Assembly (NCBI RefSeq): GCF_018417535.1
Contig: NZ_CP070978.1
Span: 992,001-1,056,000 of the forward strand
DNA from: Burkholderia pyrrocinia
GTDB taxonomy: Bacteria; Pseudomonadota; Gammaproteobacteria; Burkholderiales; Burkholderiaceae
Length of the DNA: 64,000 nucleotides
Direction: 5' to 3'
In this document: piece by piece, positions 60,745 to 64,000 of the stretch
Layout: each line of letters starts with the position of its first letter
Numbering within the stretch: the first letter of the stretch is position 1
Position numbers and translations under genes: made by a program
Notes under the pieces: model-generated
The model's database searches: none
Told to the model about the DNA's origin: nothing
The model's input: the letters and a program-made list of their open reading frames with translations, nothing else

Positions 60745-61821
60745 ATGCCCACGCACGCCAGAAAGCCGCTGGTCTCGCTCGTCGTGCCGTTTCACGACGA
60801 AGACGAAACGATCGACGCATTCTTTGCCGAAACGCTGCCCGTCCTCGAGTCGGTCGACTCTGTCCGCTTCGAGATCGTCTGCATCAACGACGGCAGCCGC
60901 GATCGCACGCTCGACCGGCTGCTCGCGTTCATGGCCGGCGATCCGCGCGTGCGCGTCGTCGATCTCACGCGCCGCTTCGGCAAAGAGGCCGCGCTCACCG
61001 CCGGCCTCGACGAAGCGACCGGCGCCGCGGTGATCCTGATCGACGCCGACCTGCAGGACCCGCCCGCGTTGATTCCCGCCATGGTCGAGCGCTGGCTCGC
61101 GGGCGCCGAGGTCGTTGCCGCGAAGCGCACCGACCGCATGTGCGATCCGTTGATGCAGCGCCTGGCTGCCGCGTTCTACTACCGCGTGCACAACCGGCTC
61201 TCCGAAGTCGAGATGCCGGAGAACGTCGGCGATTTCCGGCTGATGGACCGTCAGGTCGTCGACACGCTGCGCGCGCTGCCCGAGCGACGGCGTTTCATGA
61301 AAGGCCTGTTCGCGTGGGTCGGCTTTCGCACCGTGATCGTCGAATACGCGCGCGCGCCCCGCAGCGGCGGCCGTTCGAAGTTCTCCGGATGGAAGCGCTG
61401 GAATTTCGCGCTCGAAGGCATCACGAGCTTCAGCACGGTGCCGCTGCGCGTGTGGACCTACGTCGGCCTCACGTTCGCGATGCTCGCGCTCGTATACGGC
61501 GCGTTCATCGTCGTGCGCACGCTGCTGCTCGGCAACCCGGTGCATGGCTACGCGTCGCTGATTTCCGTCGTGCTGTTCATCGGCGGCATCCAGCTGGTCG
61601 GCATCGGCGTGATTGGCGAATACCTCGGCCGCGTCTATCACGAGTCGAAGCAGCGCCCGGTCTATCTGGTGCGGTGGCGCTATCGCGCCGAGCAGGACGC
61701 CGCCGCGCATCCGGCGTCGAAGCTGCTGCAGTTCCCGCTCAAGCGCGCGCACGCGGCCCGCCGGCGGCCGGCGACGCCCGCGGCCGCCGGCCACGGCGCC
61801 AGGAAAATCTCCGTCAAGTAA
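60745..61821 (+). CDS. Family 2 polyprenyl-phosphate glycosyltransferase (GtrB/ArnC-like)
   Basis: A 358-residue membrane glycosyltransferase moving a sugar from a nucleotide donor to a polyprenyl phosphate. GT-A domain: LVSLVVPFHDEDETIDAFFA near residue 9, VCINDGSRDRTLDRLL near 45, the DxD in VILIDADLQDPP near 98, and the MENVGDFRLM-like segment near 160 (PENVGDFRLMDRQVVD). Two C-terminal helices follow (LTFAMLALVYGAFIVV near 250, VVLFIGGIQLVGIGVIGEYL near 275), then a basic tail. ATG 60745 sits after a run of seven G. It is 14 bp ahead of the GT87 gene; together they may decorate a cell-surface glycan. Confidence 0.9.
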   Translation: MPTHARKPLVSLVVPFHDEDETIDAFFAETLPVLESVDSVRFEIVCINDGSRDRTLDRLLAFMAGDPRVRVVDLTRRFGKEAALTAGLDEATGAAVILIDADLQDPPALIPAMVERWLAGAEVVAAKRTDRMCDPLMQRLAAAFYYRVHNRLSEVEMPENVGDFRLMDRQVVDTLRALPERRRFMKGLFAWVGFRTVIVEYARAPRSGGRSKFSGWKRWNFALEGITSFSTVPLRVWTYVGLTFAMLALVYGAFIVVRTLLLGNPVHGYASLISVVLFIGGIQLVGIGVIGEYLGRVYHESKQRPVYLVRWRYRAEQDAAAHPASKLLQFPLKRAHAARRRPATPAAAGHGARKISVK

Positions 61822-61835
61822 CCGGTACGCGGCGC

Positions 61836-63098
61836 ATGGATATTCCCCGGCAATCGATACGCACGGCGGAGCGCCCCGTCCGCGCGTGGCTGACGCCCCG
61901 GCGCGTCGTCACGTACAGCGCGTTCGTGCTCGTGTTCTACGCGCTGTTCCTGGCGATCTGGGCGTACGTCATCCGCTATACGCCGGGCACCGCCATCATG
62001 AGCCCGGGCGCGGACTACTCGGTGTTCTGGTCGGCGTCGTACGTGATGCTGCACGGCGCGCCATGGCAGGCGTACGATTTCCCGACCTTCTCGCGGCTGT
62101 CGGCCGGGTTGTTCCCGTATTTCCGCGGCGAAGGCTTCGTCGCCTGGCTGTACCCGCCCACCTACCTGCTGCTCGTGACGCCGCTCGCGCTGCTGCCCTA
62201 TGCGATCGGCTATCCGCTGTTCGTCGCGTTCGGCATCGTCGTGTTCGGGTTCGCCGCGTGGCACATCTCGGGCCTCGGCGCGACGCCCGGCGTGCGGCGC
62301 GTCGGCGCGTTCGCGCTGGTTGCCGCCCCGTGCGTGTTCGTCACCGCGATGCTCGGACAGAACGCGTTCCTGACCGCTTCGTGCGCGGCGCTGGCCGTCT
62401 ACTGGGCCGACCGGCGGCCGATGTGGGCCGGCCTCTGCATCGGCCTGCTGTCGGTCAAGCCGCAGATGGCGCTGCTGTTCCCGTTCGTGCTGGTCGCCGC
62501 GCGCGCCTGGCGCACGATCGCGTGGGCCGCGCTCGCCACCGCCGCGTTCGGCGCGTTGAGCGTGCTGGTGTGCGGCGTCGAGTCGCTGCGCCTGTTCGCC
62601 GCCAGCGCAGGGCTCGCGCGGGCGCTCATTCTCGAGCATCGCGTGGTGTTCTGGTTCGCGTCGCCGACGCCGTTCGCGGCGTTCCGCCTCGCCGGCCTGC
62701 CGCTCGGCGCCGCGTATGCCGCGCACGCCTGCGTCGCGGCGATCGCGATCGCGGCCGCGTGCATCGTATGGGCGCGCTCGCGCGACACCCGCGTGCGCGT
62801 GGCAGTGCTGGCGGCCGCGACGCTCGCAGCGAACCCGTACGTGTGGCACTACGAGCTCGCGTGGCTCGGCATCGCGATCGCCTGCATGCTGGCGATCGGC
62901 TGGCGCGACGGCTGGCTGCGCGGCGAGCAGGCCGTGATCGCGCTGATGTGGGCGCTACCGCTCTACGAATACCTGAACCCGTGGCTGCAACTGCCGCAGA
63001 TCGGCCCGGCCGTGACGCTCGCCGCCCTCTTCGTGCTGCTGCGCCGCACGCGGTCCGGCGCTCACAGCGCGAGCCGCGGCGGCACGTACACGCCGTAG
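61836..63098 (+). CDS. DUF2029 / GT87-family integral membrane glycosyltransferase
   Basis: A 420-residue polytopic protein with about 10 helices (TYSAFVLVFYALFLAIWAYV near residue 26, YPLFVAFGIVVFGFAAWHIS near 128). Conserved GT87-style features are the acidic MSPGADYSVFWSASYVMLHG near 55, PPTYLLLVTPLALLPYA near 107 and SVKPQMALLFPFVLVAARAW near 205. Members use polyprenyl-phosphate sugars on the periplasmic side, which fits the preceding GT2 that would make such a donor. Its last 37 bp overlap the convergent TadG-like gene. Confidence 0.87.
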   Translation: MDIPRQSIRTAERPVRAWLTPRRVVTYSAFVLVFYALFLAIWAYVIRYTPGTAIMSPGADYSVFWSASYVMLHGAPWQAYDFPTFSRLSAGLFPYFRGEGFVAWLYPPTYLLLVTPLALLPYAIGYPLFVAFGIVVFGFAAWHISGLGATPGVRRVGAFALVAAPCVFVTAMLGQNAFLTASCAALAVYWADRRPMWAGLCIGLLSVKPQMALLFPFVLVAARAWRTIAWAALATAAFGALSVLVCGVESLRLFAASAGLARALILEHRVVFWFASPTPFAAFRLAGLPLGAAYAAHACVAAIAIAAACIVWARSRDTRVRVAVLAAATLAANPYVWHYELAWLGIAIACMLAIGWRDGWLRGEQAVIALMWALPLYEYLNPWLQLPQIGPAVTLAALFVLLRRTRSGAHSASRGGTYTP

Positions 63099-64000
63099 TA
63101 CGGCCCGACGCCGGTCGCGACGCCGGTCATCTTCACGCCGGCGACGAAGTGGCCCTGGATGTACTTGTACGTGCCCCCGAGCGACACGTCGATGTGGAAC
63201 GCCGCGAACGCGACGATCGGCACGTAGGTACTGCTCGACGTCTGCGTGACGACCGGCAGCACCACCGTCGTGCCGACCGGCACCGACGTGTAGAGCGTCG
63301 CCTTCACGCCGGTCGCAAGGTAGATGCCGTCGCCGATATTGAGCGTCGTCGGGTTGCCGGTCACCATCAGCCCGCCCATCGTCGTCGTGTCGGTCGCCGT
63401 CGACTGGAACGACGTCCACTGCCCGCCCATGCACAGCAAACCGTAGGTCTGGCCGTTCGTGATCGAGAACTCGTACGGCAAGCCCGTCAGCGGATTGATC
63501 AGCGGCTGGTTGGTCACCGCGTTCCAGTACTGGTTGTACACGCACTGGTCGATCGCGACCGGAAACAGTCCGCCGGCCGCCACGCCGCCCGGTGCAGCCA
63601 GCACGGCCACCGCGGTCGCGCTGCCGGAGGCGCCGGGAATCCCCAGCAGCCCGCCGAGCAGCAGCGGAATCGAGCCGCCGTTCACGCCCGGCGCGCGCGA
63701 CACGGTGACCTGCACGGCCGGTACGTCGTACGCGCCGGGCGTGATGGTCGTCGCCTGCATGGATGCGGGGCTGCGCGTCACGTTCCAGTAGCCGGTGGTC
63801 ACCGTGCCGGTCGACAGCGCGGCGCCGGCCGCCGAATGCTGCGCGATCACGCCGTTTGCCGCAGGCGCGGCCTGCGACCAGTTCAGCGCACCGCCGCTCG
63901 GCGACATCATCGCGTCGGCTCCCGCGAGCGCGGCCGCGTCGGCGGCGTTCTGCAACTGGTTGCGCACCGTGGCCACCCACGCGACGTCGATCGCCAACGC
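63062..64000 (-). CDS. TadG/TadE-like Flp pilus assembly protein, partial
   Basis: C-terminal 312 residues of a protein whose start lies beyond the right edge. It opens ALAIDVAWVATVRNQLQNAA then DAAALAGADAMM, the hallmark of the TadG-like N-terminal helix junction (pilin-like membrane anchor followed by an extracellular domain). The rest is a secreted-looking, Gly/Thr/Val-rich beta domain with few charges and two Cys (QCVYNQYWN, LLCMGGQW), ending in YYGVYVPPRLAL. A tight-adherence (Tad) locus is expected to continue to the right. It overlaps the GT87 gene tail-to-tail by 37 bp. Confidence 0.88.
   Translation of the reverse strand, partial: ALAIDVAWVATVRNQLQNAADAAALAGADAMMSPSGGALNWSQAAPAANGVIAQHSAAGAALSTGTVTTGYWNVTRSPASMQATTITPGAYDVPAVQVTVSRAPGVNGGSIPLLLGGLLGIPGASGSATAVAVLAAPGGVAAGGLFPVAIDQCVYNQYWNAVTNQPLINPLTGLPYEFSITNGQTYGLLCMGGQWTSFQSTATDTTTMGGLMVTGNPTTLNIGDGIYLATGVKATLYTSVPVGTTVVLPVVTQTSSSTYVPIVAFAAFHIDVSLGGTYKYIQGHFVAGVKMTGVATGVGPYYGVYVPPRLAL

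Overview
The window is a GC-rich, densely coded piece of a Burkholderia-type genome. I infer Burkholderia sensu stricto, probably a secondary chromosome, from codon use, from the porin, ReAV-type asparaginase, Fiu-type receptor and WspF/WspR sequences, and from the accessory catabolic content. No rRNA, tRNA, insertion sequence, prophage or CRISPR array was seen. Most of the DNA encodes small catabolic islands, each with its own uptake system and regulator.

Layout. 1-8.6 kb: an ABC-transporter ATPase (cut by the window edge), an enoyl-CoA hydratase / acyl-CoA dehydrogenase / ADP-forming CoA-ligase operon, a porin, a hotdog thioesterase and an aldehyde dehydrogenase. Three promoters here share one 18-bp operator, so the block looks like one regulon for an amine-derived or carnitine-like acid. 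8.7-9.4 kb: a VapBC toxin-antitoxin pair. 9.6-15.7 kb: an esterase, then an asparagine island (AnsP permease, aspartase, LysR regulator, ReAV-type asparaginase). 16-18.5 kb: a Fiu-type catecholate siderophore receptor and an aldehyde dehydrogenase remnant. 18.5-21.7 kb: a translationally coupled DUF969-DUF979-DUF2891 operon. 23-27.4 kb: WspF and WspR without the rest of the Wsp system, facing a GAF-PAS-GGDEF-EAL protein. 27.7-32.2 kb: small genes of mixed type, including a serine-less alpha/beta hydrolase, a GNAT, a HAD dehalogenase and a membrane protein. 32.3-37.6 kb: LysR, an MHS-family MFS transporter, mmsA and mmsB (valine catabolism), with a four-copy 49-bp repeat between mmsA and mmsB.

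38.2-50.9 kb is the centrepiece, a complete aerobic nicotinate degradation cluster: NicA, NicC, NicE, NicD, NicX, NicF, a molybdenum subunit (NicB), a MarR regulator (NicR) and an MFS importer (NicT). Together they would convert nicotinate to 6-hydroxynicotinate, 2,5-dihydroxypyridine, N-formylmaleamate, maleamate, maleate and fumarate. Nicotinate dehydrogenase is rearranged here. The catalytic Mo subunit lies on the opposite strand about 5.6 kb from the NicA-cytochrome pair, and the triheme cytochrome is fused to a decayed copy of the Mo-subunit C-terminus. An 11-bp motif recurs at the control regions and is probably the NicR operator.

51-64 kb: two small hypothetical proteins (one a lipoprotein), an NCS1 permease with a hydantoin-racemase-like protein and LysR, a DUF1090 protein, a DHA2 MFS exporter with LysR, an orphan sulfonate-type binding protein, a DUF2591 protein, a GT2/GT87 glycosyltransferase pair behind a structured leader, and a TadG-like pilus protein running off the right edge.
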